NCBI GenBank assembly: GCA_947494435.1 | Contig: CANLUY010000001.1 | Location: 1,726,001-1,790,000 of the forward strand | Reading direction: 5' to 3' | Length of the DNA: 64,000 bases | DNA from: an uncultured Litoreibacter sp. | GTDB taxonomy: Bacteria > Pseudomonadota > Alphaproteobacteria > Rhodobacterales > Rhodobacteraceae | Part shown: one piece after another, positions 28,594 to 37,964 of the stretch | Position numbering within the stretch: the first letter of the stretch is position 1 | Layout of the letters: every line of letters begins with the position of its first letter | Notes under the pieces: generated by a model | Seen by the model: the letters and a program-made list of their open reading frames with translations, nothing else | Told to the model about the DNA's origin: nothing | Database searches by the model: none | Program-made: the position numbers and the translations under genes

Positions 28594-29307
28594 ATGAGCG
28601 GGACGAAGACATTTGGTGCGCCGGTCACGGGATGGTCGCCTCCGCCAAGGCCGGGAACGGACCCGTTGCGTGGCTCTTTCGTCACTTTGGAAGCTTTGGA
28701 TGCCGATATTCACGCCGCTGATCTACATCGGGCCAATAGCGTCGAGGATGGCATATGGGATTACCTGCCTTACGGCCCCTTTGCCTCAGCTGCCAGTTAT
28801 CATCGTTGGGTGCGCGATATCACAAAAGCGGGTGACCCTCACTTCTGGGCGATCCGCAACGTAGACACCGGCCATTGCGGCGGTGTTGCAAGCTATCTGC
28901 GTATCTCGCCAGAGAACGGGTCGATCGAAGTGGGCCACATCAATTTCGCCGCAGAGCTACAAAAGACCAGAGCAGCGACAGAGGCGATTTTTCTGATGAT
29001 GCAATGGGCCTTCGAAAACGGATATCGCCGGTTCGAATGGAAATGCGATGCCCTTAACTATGGCTCACGCCGCGCGGCGCAACGGTTTGGCTTCAGCTTC
29101 GAAGGCGTCTTCCGACAGGCGACCATATACAAGGGCCGCAACCGCGATACCGCTTGGTTTGCTTGTATTGATCAGGAATGGCCCGCCTTGAAAGAAGCCT
29201 ATCAGGCATGGTTCGCGGAGACGAATTTTGATCAGAACGGCCAGCAAATCGAAAGCCTTGCCGCTTTGACGGGGTTGGTCCGTGTCGCTGATGATCCGGT
29301 TCTGTAA
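28594..29307 (+). CDS. GNAT family N-acetyltransferase (RimJ/RimL type)
   Basis: 237 residues from the ATG at 28594; the ribosome site is weak and a TTG five codons upstream is an alternative. The opening (FGAPVTGWSPPPRPGTDPLRG) is typical of a RimJ/RimL-like subgroup. The GNAT core follows: FWAIRNVDTGHCGGVASYLRI, EVGHINFAAELQKTRAATEAIFLMMQWAFENG, the acetyl-CoA region, and FEWKCDALNYGSRRAAQRFGFSFEGVFRQ near the end of the fold. The usual R/QxxGxG/A loop is altered to LQKTRAA, which is common in this subgroup. The acceptor (protein N-terminus, amino acid or other amine) is unknown. Transcribed alone, converging on the response regulator. Confidence 0.85.
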   Translation: MSGTKTFGAPVTGWSPPPRPGTDPLRGSFVTLEALDADIHAADLHRANSVEDGIWDYLPYGPFASAASYHRWVRDITKAGDPHFWAIRNVDTGHCGGVASYLRISPENGSIEVGHINFAAELQKTRAATEAIFLMMQWAFENGYRRFEWKCDALNYGSRRAAQRFGFSFEGVFRQATIYKGRNRDTAWFACIDQEWPALKEAYQAWFAETNFDQNGQQIESLAALTGLVRVADDPVL

Positions 29308-29314
29308 GGCGGTG

Positions 29315-30037
29315 CTAAACGGGTTCTGAAACGGCCAGCCTGTCTTTGATCAGGTCGCGGATCTTTGCGACGGGCGTTTTGATGTCCTGACCTTTTGCAA
29401 AAGCATCCGACAATCTGTCCGAGGCGGATTTGAGGGCCTGATCGCCCGCCAATCGGGCAAGACCTTGTAAGAAGGGCGCAACATAACCCAACGACTCCGG
29501 CTCGGATTTGAGCAGCTCATCCAAATGCGACAGATCTTCGCGCAATGATAGCGTATCGGGCTCAATCACCTCTTCACTCAACAGGCGCGGCCCGGTGGGG
29601 CGCATCTCCTTGGGGAGGTGTTGCAAAATAGCGTGTTGGAAAGCGCTGACCGTATCAATCGGTTTGGCAAGGAACCCATGCGCGCCGTTTGCAAGTGCGT
29701 CTTGTTCAAACCCTTCCCCATCTGCACCGCTGGTCGCAATGATCACGGGGCGATCATCATCGGTAAGCTTTGCCAGATCAGCGATCAAATCCATTCCCGA
29801 TCCATCTGGCAGTCCGATATCAACAATGACAACGGACGGGCGATACAGTTGCAAATGTCTATGCGCGGCCGTCAAGCTGTCGGCCCGTCTGATCCGTGCG
29901 CCAGACCGGATACACAAAAGCCGGACAGCTTCGGAGGCAAAGCGGCTGTCTTCCACCACCAGAACTGTAAGACCCAAAAGTGGCCGCATGGCCGTTGGGT
30001 GAATATTCATAGACAGATAACCGAGATCTTCTGGCAT
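29315..30037 (-). CDS. Response regulator with REC domain and helical C-terminus
   Basis: 240 residues; GGAG stands ahead of the ATG. The N-terminal REC domain runs from about 22 to 145: VLVVEDSRFASE (acidic pocket), phosphoacceptor Asp in VIVDIGLPDGSGMDL, the switch residue in IIATSGADG and the conserved Lys in GFLAKPID. The remaining 95 residues are predominantly helical and carry no recognisable DNA-binding or enzymatic domain; the HLDELLKSEP and LAGDQALKSASDRLSDAF segments recall four-helix phosphotransfer-like or dimerising segments, but no Hpt histidine motif is seen. Its partner kinase is not nearby. It may act in a phosphorelay rather than by binding DNA. Confidence 0.82.
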   Translation of the reverse strand: MPEDLGYLSMNIHPTAMRPLLGLTVLVVEDSRFASEAVRLLCIRSGARIRRADSLTAAHRHLQLYRPSVVIVDIGLPDGSGMDLIADLAKLTDDDRPVIIATSGADGEGFEQDALANGAHGFLAKPIDTVSAFQHAILQHLPKEMRPTGPRLLSEEVIEPDTLSLREDLSHLDELLKSEPESLGYVAPFLQGLARLAGDQALKSASDRLSDAFAKGQDIKTPVAKIRDLIKDRLAVSEPV

Positions 30038-30219
30038 GGCAGCGTCTCCAAGGGACAGGAACGGGGGCGAGTCGTTTTCGACGCCTCAAATTTGCATCAA
30101 CTTGCCTAACAGAACGTGAATCGCTGGAAACAACTGCGCGCCTGCGGCACCTCGGCCTCTTTGCAAGCGCATCTGTGCATCGCATAACGGTGACAAATCG
30201 AACTAACAGGACTGAGCAC

Positions 30220-30624
30220 ATGATTGGACGCCTAAACCACGTAGCCATTGCCGTACCCGACCTTGAGGCGGCCTCTGCCATGTATCGCGACACGTTGGGG
30301 GCCACTGTGGGCGATCCGCAGCCCGAACCAGATCACGGGGTCACGGTTGTCTTTATTGAGCTGCCAAACACCAAGATCGAACTGCTTTACCCCTTGGGTG
30401 ATGACAGCCCGATCAACGGGTTTCTGGAAAAGAACCCGTCCGGCGGCATCCACCATATCTGCTACGAGGTGGACGACATCCTCGCAGCCCGCGATCAGCT
30501 TAAAGCTTCCGGTGCACGCGTTCTGGGCACCGGCGAGCCCAAGATTGGCGCGCATGGCAAGCCCGTCTTGTTCCTGCATCCCAAGGACTTCACAGGCACC
30601 CTTGTTGAGCTGGAGCAAGCTTGA
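30220..30624 (+). CDS. mce: Methylmalonyl-CoA epimerase
   Basis: 134 residues from the ATG at 30220 (CAGGA upstream). It interconverts the 2R and 2S forms of methylmalonyl-CoA in propionyl-CoA breakdown to succinyl-CoA. Both VOC modules are clear: IGRLNHVAIAVPDLEAASAMYRDTLGA, then GGIHHICYEVDDILAARDQL and ending FLHPKDFTGTLVELEQA. Metal ligands in this family are His in NHVAIAV, Gln or His in IHHICYEV, and Glu in LVELEQ, all present. Length matches other epimerases (about 134-140). It overlaps DUF1467 by TGATG, a pairing conserved in Rhodobacterales. Confidence 0.92.
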   Translation: MIGRLNHVAIAVPDLEAASAMYRDTLGATVGDPQPEPDHGVTVVFIELPNTKIELLYPLGDDSPINGFLEKNPSGGIHHICYEVDDILAARDQLKASGARVLGTGEPKIGAHGKPVLFLHPKDFTGTLVELEQA

Positions 30625-30899
30625 TGGCCATCACCTCCATGGGCGTCATTTTCGCCGTGGTCTGGTTCATGACCCTCTTCGTTGTGCTGCCCTTGGGCGC
30701 AAAGTCTCAACGCGAAGACGGGGATGTGGCCGTTGGCACACCTGCCTCCGCCCCTTCGAACCCGCAAATGCGGCGCAAGTTCAAGATCACCACTATCGCG
30801 GCCTTTCTGATCTCTGTGCCGATCATCCTTGTGATCAATTATCAACTGATCACAGTCGATATGATTGACCTGTTCAAGCGGTTCGGGCCGGACAGCTAA
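30624..30899 (+). CDS. DUF1467 family small membrane protein
   Basis: 91 residues; its ATG overlaps the mce stop (TGATG), so it is translationally coupled. Two membrane helices are predicted: MGVIFAVVWFMTLFVVLPLGA at the N-terminus and TTIAAFLISVPIILVINYQLI near residue 60, with a charged loop (AKSQREDGDVAVG) between. The first helix plus PLGAKSQ is characteristic of DUF1467. Function is unknown; association with mce is recurrent in alphaproteobacteria. Its end overlaps the 3' end of the convergent EI24-family gene by four bases. Confidence 0.88.
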   Translation: MAITSMGVIFAVVWFMTLFVVLPLGAKSQREDGDVAVGTPASAPSNPQMRRKFKITTIAAFLISVPIILVINYQLITVDMIDLFKRFGPDS

Positions 30900-31579
30900 G
30901 CGTTCAGACGGTGAAATAGATGCGTGAACGCGGCCACGCCAATGATCGGGATGATGAGGTTCATCACCGGAATGGTCAACGGGATCGCCATCGCGACGCC
31001 TGCCAGCCAGATCGCCGTCGCGTGACGCTTACGAAAGACGCGCACCTCGGCAGGGGCGAGGCGACGACGCGCGACCATTGTGGCGTATTCACGCCCCAGT
31101 AAAAGCCCGTTGACACCCCAGAAAATGAGCGGGGCAAACGGGGCAAAGATCAGCGCGATGACCAGCGCCACAAGATTGACCGCGACCAGAAGGCCGAGGA
31201 ACTTCACGGTTTCCACAATCGTCTCTGAAAATGGGATGTGGGAGACAGGGGGAAGCCCTGCGTAATGCTTGGCCTCCACCGCGTCTGCGACATCATCAAG
31301 GAAAATGCCACTAAACGCAGAGGCCACCGGCACCATCAGAAAGATGGAGGCGACCAGCATCACCGGGATCACCGCAAGCGAGGCTAGATTATCGACCCAA
31401 GTGATCTCTCCGATCCACGGGAGGGAGAAGCTGTCGGGCACCAGCAGCCCAATGGTCCAAGCAAAAGCAACGGTGAACGCGAAAAGCAGGCCAATCATCA
31501 GACCTAATCCCAAAGCCAACACACGGATGAAGCGCGGGTCGGTGATTTGTCCCAACGCGCGCAGATAGTCGCCGATCAT
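30896..31579 (-). CDS. EI24/CysZ-like membrane protein
   Basis: 227 residues from the ATG at 31579, which overlaps the nitroreductase stop as ATGA; another ATG four codons earlier lies within that gene. Four or more long hydrophobic segments (LGLMIGLLFAFTVAFAWTIGL, LASLAVIPVMLVASIFLMVPVA, FLGLLVAVNLVALVIALIF, VAMAIPLTIPVMNLIIPIIG) and the central FSGIFLDDVADAVEAKHY fit the EI24 family, which includes the sulfate permease CysZ and etoposide-induced 2.4. Whether it carries sulfate is unproven, although sulfate activation genes occur 9 kb away. Translationally coupled to the nitroreductase. Confidence 0.82.
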   Translation of the reverse strand: MIGDYLRALGQITDPRFIRVLALGLGLMIGLLFAFTVAFAWTIGLLVPDSFSLPWIGEITWVDNLASLAVIPVMLVASIFLMVPVASAFSGIFLDDVADAVEAKHYAGLPPVSHIPFSETIVETVKFLGLLVAVNLVALVIALIFAPFAPLIFWGVNGLLLGREYATMVARRRLAPAEVRVFRKRHATAIWLAGVAMAIPLTIPVMNLIIPIIGVAAFTHLFHRLNA

Positions 31580-32154
31580 GATATGACCCATTGCGTGATG
31601 GCGTCGATATCCGGGCGGGGGCGATCGGGCGGGGTGGAGGTCTCTGTGCCGAGATGGATAAAGCCTGCGACATATTCATGGGAGTGCAGATCAAGCGCCT
31701 CTGTCAAAAATGGGCGATCAAAGGCCGTCCAGCCGGTCAACCAGTTGGCGCCCCAACCGCTGGCAAGGGCCGCATTCAGCAAGGCCAAACACACCGCACC
31801 GGCAGACAAGGTTTGCTCAATTTCAGGAATTTTCTCACTGGGTTTGGGGGAGGCCACGACAGCAACCGAAAGCGGCGCCGTCTCGAACATCGCGCCGATC
31901 TTGTCGATCTTCTCTGCCTCAAGCCCCAGCGCACGCCCTCGCGTCCGCGCAGACTGGCCAAGCCGGTGCAGGGCCGGAGGGGTAAGCACGATGAAGCGCC
32001 ATGGCTCAAGTTTGCCATGATCAGGGGTGCGCGCAGCGGCTGTGAGCAGAACATCCAGTGTGGCTTTGTCCGGCGCAGGCCCGGTCAGCGTCTTTGCAGG
32101 GCGTGACCTGCGCGACAAAAGAAAGTCCAAGGCGGCTTGGTTTGCAGATGGCAT
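31576..32154 (-). CDS. Nitroreductase family protein (YdjA/RutE-like)
   Basis: 192 residues from the ATG at 32154. It belongs to the small FMN-dependent nitroreductases: the FMN-binding start FLLSRRSRPAKTL, then AAARTPDHGKLEPWRFIVL, AGAVCLALLNAALASGWGANWLTG and the C-terminal HEYVAGFIHLGTE. SRRS plus DHGKLEPWRF is the signature of the YdjA subgroup, which reduces nitro compounds or quinones with NAD(P)H as a homodimer. The physiological substrate is not known. Length is typical (183-200). First gene of a pair coupled by ATGA to the EI24-like membrane protein; it follows the topA operon in the same direction after 130 bases. Confidence 0.87.
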   Translation of the reverse strand: MPSANQAALDFLLSRRSRPAKTLTGPAPDKATLDVLLTAAARTPDHGKLEPWRFIVLTPPALHRLGQSARTRGRALGLEAEKIDKIGAMFETAPLSVAVVASPKPSEKIPEIEQTLSAGAVCLALLNAALASGWGANWLTGWTAFDRPFLTEALDLHSHEYVAGFIHLGTETSTPPDRPRPDIDAITQWVIS

Positions 32155-32284
32155 AAGGTCCCCGTCACTGTTTCGATACATGTCGGGTATCTGCGCGGCG
32201 TCTTCAAGGGGGTGTGACCTGATTGAGGCGTGCGTGCCGCCCGCCGCTTTACTATTTGCTCAGTGCAGGGTGCCGGTGTTGGCG

Positions 32285-32431
32285 TCAGGGAGAGGTGGAT
32301 AAGAAAGAGGCAACGGCTGTGCCTGTTTGGGCGTCAACGGCGTCCGCTTGTGCGGGGGCCATTTTGACCCAGAACAACAGCCCGACAAGCCCGAAAAACA
32401 GGCCAAAAAAGATCAACATGCCTTTGATCAT
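32285..32431 (-). CDS. Small single-pass membrane protein overlapping topA
   Basis: 48 residues, read directly from the minus strand. The ATG overlaps the topA stop codon as ATGA, a strong sign of translational coupling. The sequence is a basic start (MIKGM), one hydrophobic helix (LIFFGLFFGLVGLLFWV) and a short polar, alanine-rich tail ending in STSP. It has no recognisable family. It is too short for most gene finders, but the overlap, the ideal transmembrane length with a positive N-terminus and the good codon use support it as real. A role tied to topA is not implied by the sequence. Confidence 0.68.
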   Translation of the reverse strand: MIKGMLIFFGLFFGLVGLLFWVKMAPAQADAVDAQTGTAVASFLSTSP

Positions 32432-35025
32432 TTCTTGGCCGCAGTTTTCTTCTTGGCGGCTGGCTTTTTCTTCTTGGCAGGTGCTTTGCGCTTCTTGCCA
32501 CCTTTGGCGGCCTTTTCTTCGATCAGCACAACAGCCTGATCAATCGTCAGGTCATCGGGCTCAGTGCCCTTTGGAAGCGTCGCGTTCACCTTTTCCCATT
32601 TCACGTAAGGCCCGTATTTGCCCTCCATGATCGCAATCGGTCCACCTTGATCGGGGTGCTCGCCCAGTTCCTTCAAGGTCTTCGCAGCAGCGCCGCGGCC
32701 ACCACGAGATGCGACTTTGGCGGCGAGCAACTCGACCGCATGGTTCATCCCCACGGTGAACACATCGTCCATCGTTGCGAGGTTGGCATTCGTGCCGCCG
32801 CGCTCAGATGTGCTTTCCGCGTGTTTCAGATATGGCCCGTAGCGGCCAATATTGGCCCAGACGTTCACTTTGTCCTCCGGGTGCGGCCCGATCAAACGGG
32901 GCAGGGAGAGCAGCTTGAGCGCGTGTTCCAGCGTCAGCTCTTCCAGTGCGAAGCCTTCCTCCGGCCAGTTTTTTGGCACGGATTGGCGCTTGGGCTTCTT
33001 ATTCTCTTCCGTCACATCGCCGCGCTGGACATAAGGGCCAAACCGGCCTTTGTGGATCCAGATCTTGTCGTCGCCGTCCATGCCCAGCATCTTGCCCTCA
33101 GGCGGAATGCCTGTGTCTTCGTCTCCGCCGGGCGGACCGAAGGCGCGCGTGTATTTACATTCGGGATAGTTCGAGCAGCCAATGAACGCTCCACCGGCGC
33201 GTGCGGTGCGCATCGACAAACGACCCTCGCCACAATTGGGGCAGAGGCGCGGATCAGTGCCGTCTTCGTTGGGCGGGAAGATGTGTGGTGCTAAAGCCTC
33301 GTTAATCTTCTCCAGCACTTCGGTGATCGACAGATCCATGGCTTCCGCAATCGCAACAGCGAAGTCGCGCCAGAACCGATCGAGCACATTCTTATAATTC
33401 CGCTCACCTGCGGAGACGTCGTCCAGCTCTTCTTCCAAAGCGGCGGTGAAATCATATTCCACATAGCGCTTGAAGAAATTCGTCAGGAAGACCGTGACCA
33501 ACCGGCCTTTGTCTTCCGGGATCAGGCGGTTCTTTTCTTTGCGCACATAGTCGCGATCCTGAATGGTCGTGACGATAGAGGCATAGGTAGACGGACGTCC
33601 GATCCCCAGCTCTTCCATCCGCTTGACCAAGGTCGCTTCGGTATAACGAGGCGGGGGCTGCGTGAAATGCTGCTCAGGCGTGACCGCCTTCTTGGCTGTG
33701 GCCTCCCCCTGATTGATCTGGGGCAGGGACTTGTCGTCATCATCCAGAACCGCATCATCGCGGCCTTCTTCATAGACCCGCAGGAAGCCGTCAAAGAGCA
33801 TCACTTGACCGGACGCGCGTAGTTCGACCTGCTCATCACCAGAGCCGATGATCGCTGTTGTTCGCTCCATCTTGGCGGCGGCCATTTGGCTCGCAATCGT
33901 GCGCTTATAGATCAGATCGTAGAGCTTGTACTGATCCTTATCCATGATCTTTAGGCTATCAGCGTCGGCCATCATATCCGTGGGCCGGATACATTCATGC
34001 GCCTCTTGCGCGTTCTTGGCCTTGTTTTTGTACATGCGCGGGCTGTCCGGCACGTAGTCGCCGCCGAATTTCTTCTTGATCGCATCACGCGCGCCATGCA
34101 CGGCCTCAGGGGCCATGTCGATGCCATCAGTCCGCATATAGGTGATGTGACCGGCCTCATAAAGGCGCTGTGCCGAACTCATCGTCTGCCGCGCGCCCAT
34201 CCCGAACTTGCGGGAGGCTTCCTGCTGCAAGGTCGATGTCATAAACGGCGCTGACGGGTTGCGCGACGCGGGCTTGGCCTCGACCGATTTGACGACCATA
34301 TCGCGGGAGTTGATGGCTTGCACGGCCAGCTCTGCCGCCGTCTCATTGGCCAGATCAAACTTATCGAGCTTGTCGCCACCCAGCACCGTGAGGCGCGCTT
34401 CAAAATCCTTGCCGCGCGGCGTGGTGAGCATGGCTTTGACAGACCAGTATTCCTGCGCGTTGAATTTCTCGATCTCCATCTCGCGGTCGACAATGATCCG
34501 CAAACAGACCGACTGCACACGACCAGCGGATTTCGCACCCGGCAGGCGGCGCCACAAGACAGGGGACAGCTTAAAGCCAACCAGATAGTCCAGCGCGCGG
34601 CGGGCAAGGTAGGCGTGAACCAGAGGCTCATCGACTTGCCGTGGGTTTTTCATCGCCTCCGTGACGGCCGCTTTGGTGATCGCATTGAACACAACACGAG
34701 ACACTGGTGTGTCTTTCTTGATCGCCTTGCGCTTGCGCAACGCTTCTTCCAAATGCCAACTGATCGCCTCCCCCTCGCGGTCGGGGTCGGTTGCGAGGAT
34801 CAGCGCGTTGTCATCTTTCAGGGCGTCGGCGATGGCTTTGACATGCTTTTTCGAGTCGCTCGCGACCTCCCATTGCATCTCAAATTCGTTCTCCGGATCA
34901 ACAGAGCCGTCTTTCGGGGGCAGGTCCCGCACATGTCCGTAGGAGGCTAAAACAGTATAGTCGGATCCCAAATATTTGTTGATTGTCTTGGCCTTAGCCG
35001 GGGATTCTACAACAACAACGGGCAT
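32428..35025 (-). CDS. topA: DNA topoisomerase I
   Basis: 865 residues from the ATG at 35025 (AGAGGT upstream), which gives the conserved start MPVVVVESPAKAKTINKYLG; the upstream extension is rejected. Type IA topoisomerase, relaxing negative supercoils. TOPRIM acidic motif LATDPDREGEAISWHL; active-site tyrosine in AGHITYMRTDG (about 310). C-terminal zinc-finger-type segment CPNCGEGRLSMRTARAGGAFIGCSNYPECKYT (CPNC, CSNYPEC) and several topoisomerase C-terminal repeats containing GRFGPYVQ, GRYGPYLK and GKYGPYVKW. The extreme C-terminus is a lysine/alanine tail (about 30 residues) usual in alphaproteobacterial TopA. The last codons overlap the 48-residue membrane gene. Confidence 0.96.
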   Translation of the reverse strand: MPVVVVESPAKAKTINKYLGSDYTVLASYGHVRDLPPKDGSVDPENEFEMQWEVASDSKKHVKAIADALKDDNALILATDPDREGEAISWHLEEALRKRKAIKKDTPVSRVVFNAITKAAVTEAMKNPRQVDEPLVHAYLARRALDYLVGFKLSPVLWRRLPGAKSAGRVQSVCLRIIVDREMEIEKFNAQEYWSVKAMLTTPRGKDFEARLTVLGGDKLDKFDLANETAAELAVQAINSRDMVVKSVEAKPASRNPSAPFMTSTLQQEASRKFGMGARQTMSSAQRLYEAGHITYMRTDGIDMAPEAVHGARDAIKKKFGGDYVPDSPRMYKNKAKNAQEAHECIRPTDMMADADSLKIMDKDQYKLYDLIYKRTIASQMAAAKMERTTAIIGSGDEQVELRASGQVMLFDGFLRVYEEGRDDAVLDDDDKSLPQINQGEATAKKAVTPEQHFTQPPPRYTEATLVKRMEELGIGRPSTYASIVTTIQDRDYVRKEKNRLIPEDKGRLVTVFLTNFFKRYVEYDFTAALEEELDDVSAGERNYKNVLDRFWRDFAVAIAEAMDLSITEVLEKINEALAPHIFPPNEDGTDPRLCPNCGEGRLSMRTARAGGAFIGCSNYPECKYTRAFGPPGGDEDTGIPPEGKMLGMDGDDKIWIHKGRFGPYVQRGDVTEENKKPKRQSVPKNWPEEGFALEELTLEHALKLLSLPRLIGPHPEDKVNVWANIGRYGPYLKHAESTSERGGTNANLATMDDVFTVGMNHAVELLAAKVASRGGRGAAAKTLKELGEHPDQGGPIAIMEGKYGPYVKWEKVNATLPKGTEPDDLTIDQAVVLIEEKAAKGGKKRKAPAKKKKPAAKKKTAAKK

Positions 35026-35192
35026 GAAAGACCTCTGATTCACGGGACTGCTCTGGCGGCGATACATGTGGCGCGGGCTGGGGGGATGTCAACAGGGCGA
35101 GACAATTCGCCTCCAACAACCGCCTAAAAAGTGACGCAAGGTTGATCGGCCTTGGTGATGATTTCGTCATGTTCTGCTATTATATCGTCCGC

Positions 35193-36017
35193 ATGAAGTT
35201 CTTGGTGGCCCTCTTCCTTTTGTTCCCCAGCGTGGCGATTGCCGACTGCGTCGTGCTGTTGCACGGTCTTGCGCGGACGTCCTTCTCCCTCTCTGTGATG
35301 GACGAGACGTTAGAGGCAAACGGGTACCAAACTGTTAATCTTGACTACCCTTCGACCAGCGAGACGATTGACGAGCTGGCTGAAGAAATCATCCCCGCCG
35401 CAATTGCAGAATGCGACCAGAACACCCCGATCCACTTCGTCACCCATTCGATGGGCGGCATCTTGGTGCGCGCATGGCTCAGCCAGAACGACCTTCCCAC
35501 TTTGGGCCGGGTCGTGATGTTGGCCCCGCCCAACCAAGGATCGGAGCTTGTCGATCAACTGGGTGATCTGGAGCCCTTTGAATGGGTCAACGGCCCTGCT
35601 GGTCTGCAGCTTGGCACCGGCCCTGACTCAGTGCCGCGCAAACTTCCACCGGTTGATTTCCCGCTCGGCGTTCTGGCGGGATCAAAGACGCTCAACCTGG
35701 TCTATTCAACGATCATCCCTGGGCCTGATGATGGCAAAGTGTCCGTCGCCAGCACGCGCGTTGAAGGAATGACCGATCACAAAACCTATCCCGTCACGCA
35801 TACCTTTATGATGAATTCACCGCTTATCGTCGGCCAAACCATCCGGTTTCTAGAAAACGGCCAGTTCGAAGATGGCCTGACCCTTACCGATATTGTCGGC
35901 GAAGTGACGGAGGCTGTGACCGATGGCACTGTGCTGGAAGGCGGGGTCATCAATGGCGACCTGCTGGAGGGGACAGTGCTCGAAGGCACCATCATCGACA
36001 ACGTTATCTCCGACTAG
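35193..36017 (+). CDS. Secreted alpha/beta hydrolase (lipase/esterase-like) with pentapeptide-like tail
   Basis: 274 residues from the ATG at 35193, the start that gives a signal peptide ([19 protein letters not shown]). The fold opens with [14 protein letters not shown], carrying the HG oxyanion motif, and the nucleophile elbow is [12 protein letters not shown] (G-x-S-x-G form H-S-M-G-G). An Asp in GPDDGKVS and His in THTFMM are candidates for the other triad members. The final 40 residues run [27 protein letters not shown], five successive pentads with a hydrophobic centre, like a short pentapeptide beta-helix. The substrate is unknown (lipid or ester). It converges on purK with a 15-base gap. 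Confidence 0.8.
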   Translation: MKFLVALFLLFPSVAIADCVVLLHGLARTSFSLSVMDETLEANGYQTVNLDYPSTSETIDELAEEIIPAAIAECDQNTPIHFVTHSMGGILVRAWLSQNDLPTLGRVVMLAPPNQGSELVDQLGDLEPFEWVNGPAGLQLGTGPDSVPRKLPPVDFPLGVLAGSKTLNLVYSTIIPGPDDGKVSVASTRVEGMTDHKTYPVTHTFMMNSPLIVGQTIRFLENGQFEDGLTLTDIVGEVTEAVTDGTVLEGGVINGDLLEGTVLEGTIIDNVISD

Positions 36018-36032
36018 ATACCACGCCTCGCC

Positions 36033-37106
36033 TCAGCTTTTCGGGGAGACCCGATTGATATGGCCCATCTTGCGTCCTGGCTTTGCGTCGGCCTTCCCGT
36101 AAAGATGAAGCGCCACATCAGGATCAGCGGACAGCGCCGCCACACGGTCCATATCTGCGCCAATCAGGTTCTCCATCACGGTATCGGCATGGCGTGATCC
36201 GTCGCCCAAAGGCCAGCCTGCGACCGCACGGATATGCTGCTCAAACTGATCAATGACACAGCCATTCTGCGTCCAGTGACCGGAATTATGCACGCGTGGC
36301 GCAATCTCATTCACGATCAGGCCGGCAGGCGTCACAAACAGCTCCACGCCCAAGACACCGACATAATCCAACGCATTCAAAATGCGCCCCGCCATCAACA
36401 CAGCGTCGGTCCGCTGCGCGCCGCTCAAATTCGCTGGCACCGTGGTCGTATGCAATATTCCGTCGCGATGCACATTCTCACCGGGATCAAAACACGCCAC
36501 TTGCCCGTCCAAGGCCCGTGCCCCAATAACAGAAACCTCGTGACTGAACTCAATGAACCCTTCCAGCACACAAGGCGCGTCGTTCATCTGCGCCCAGACT
36601 GCGTCCAGATCATCGCCATCCTTAATCCGCGCCTGACCCTTGCCGTCATAGCCCAAGGTCTGAGTCTTCAGGATCGATGGCGCGCCGATCTTGGCCACAG
36701 CCGCCTTCAATTCCGCCGCAGAGGTCACGGCCGCGAATGGCGCGACTTTCAGCCCCAGACCTTCCAGAAACTCTTTCTCCGTGATCCGGTTTTGCGACGT
36801 GGCTAAAGCCCACCGGTTTGGCCGGATCGGTGCGCCACTTTCCAGCAAGTCCAATGCCGATGTTGGCACATTCTCGAACTCATAGGTGATGACATCGACG
36901 GACTGCGCAAAGGATTTCAACGCTTCCGCATCATCATAGGATTTTTGAAAATGATAGTTGGACACATGGCTCGCCGGACAATCACCGCCGGGCTCATAGA
37001 CACAGGTTTTGAACCCCAACCGTGACGCAGCAACCGACAGCATCCGGCCCAACTGACCGCCACCCAAAATTCCGATCGTAGCCCCGACGGGCAATGCATC
37101 ACTCAT
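36033..37106 (-). CDS. purK: N5-carboxyaminoimidazole ribonucleotide synthase
   Basis: 357 residues from the ATG at 37106, which overlaps the purE end by eight bases. It carboxylates aminoimidazole ribonucleotide using ATP and bicarbonate in de novo purine synthesis; PurE then rearranges the product. The ATP-grasp signature is clear: [20 protein letters not shown] at the start, [23 protein letters not shown] in the ATP-binding domain and [17 protein letters not shown] near residue 300. Length fits the family (about 355). Forms the purEK operon, with purE upstream. Confidence 0.95.
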   Translation of the reverse strand: MSDALPVGATIGILGGGQLGRMLSVAASRLGFKTCVYEPGGDCPASHVSNYHFQKSYDDAEALKSFAQSVDVITYEFENVPTSALDLLESGAPIRPNRWALATSQNRITEKEFLEGLGLKVAPFAAVTSAAELKAAVAKIGAPSILKTQTLGYDGKGQARIKDGDDLDAVWAQMNDAPCVLEGFIEFSHEVSVIGARALDGQVACFDPGENVHRDGILHTTTVPANLSGAQRTDAVLMAGRILNALDYVGVLGVELFVTPAGLIVNEIAPRVHNSGHWTQNGCVIDQFEQHIRAVAGWPLGDGSRHADTVMENLIGADMDRVAALSADPDVALHLYGKADAKPGRKMGHINRVSPKS

Positions 37107-37587
37107 CTTTCGGCTCATCGGGAATGGAAGCAGACAAGTCCGCGCGCCACGCATCTAATCGCGCCGCCAAATCATCGTCCTGCAGCGCCAGAATGCCCGC
37201 AGCCATCAACCCGGCATTGGCCGCTCCAGCGGCTCCAATCGCCATCGTGGCGACAGGAAACCCGCGCGGCATCTGCAGGATAGAATAAAGACTGTCCACA
37301 CCAGACAGCGCCTTGGTCTGCACCGGCACTCCGATCACCGGCACGCGCGTCTTTGAGGCCATCATGCCGGGCAAATGCGCAGCCCCGCCAGCCCCTGCAA
37401 TAATCACCTGCAATCCGCGATCCACAGCCGTTTTGCCATACTCCCACAGCCGGTCCGGCGTCCGGTGGGCGGAGACGATCTTCGCTTCATAGCGAACGCC
37501 CAACGCGTCAAGCATCTCGGCCGCTTCCTTCATCGTCGGCCAGTCAGACTGACTGCCCATGATAATGCCGACTTTAATCTCTGCCAT
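37099..37587 (-). CDS. purE: N5-carboxyaminoimidazole ribonucleotide mutase
   Basis: 162 residues from the ATG at 37587 ([16 protein letters not shown]); the frame extends 16 codons further without support. Class I Pur[13 protein letters not shown] (phosphate loop), [12 protein letters not shown] (active-site His in the SAHR motif), [16 protein letters not shown] and PVIGVPV. It performs the mutase step after PurK and so belongs to the same pathway. Length matches bacterial PurE (about 160-170). First gene of purEK; its last codons overlap the purK start, so translation is coupled. Confidence 0.96.
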   Translation of the reverse strand: MAEIKVGIIMGSQSDWPTMKEAAEMLDALGVRYEAKIVSAHRTPDRLWEYGKTAVDRGLQVIIAGAGGAAHLPGMMASKTRVPVIGVPVQTKALSGVDSLYSILQMPRGFPVATMAIGAAGAANAGLMAAGILALQDDDLAARLDAWRADLSASIPDEPKDE

Positions 37588-37660
37588 GTCTTTGAAATTC
37601 CCGAACCCGCGAAAAGGAAGCGGCACTATAGCCACGCACCCGCCTTTCGCAATAACTCAC

Positions 37661-37879
37661 TTATGCAATGATATCAGGGGTCAATTGGTCTTCGAGCACC
37701 TGAATGCGGTCTTTCAACCCCAGTTTCTGCTTCTTCAACCGCTTGACGGTCAACTGATCCGCAACGGCACGTTCCTGCAGTGCAGTGATCGCCTCATCCA
37801 GATCGCGGTGTTCGCGCCGCAAGACCTCAAGCTTGACGCGCAGCACCTCGGTCGGGCTCATATTCTGAGGGTTGTTCAT
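37661..37879 (-). CDS. DUF465 (YdcH) family protein
   Basis: 72 residues. The sequence is almost wholly coiled coil: SPTEVLRVKLEVLRREHRDLDEAIT, then QLTVKRLKKQKLGLKDRIQVLEDQLTPDIIA at the C-terminus. LKKQKLxLKD is the defining DUF465/SlyX-like motif. The function of YdcH-type proteins is not established. Independent transcription is likely: 73 bases separate it from purE downstream, and it diverges from the heat-shock gene on the other side. Confidence 0.88.
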   Translation of the reverse strand: MNNPQNMSPTEVLRVKLEVLRREHRDLDEAITALQERAVADQLTVKRLKKQKLGLKDRIQVLEDQLTPDIIA

Positions 37880-37964
37880 CGCGCCTATTCGTCCGTTCAG
37901 ACCATCGGGACCCTCACGTTAGAAGGATTCTGTTAACGAACCAACTCTTAAGATCGCCGATACC

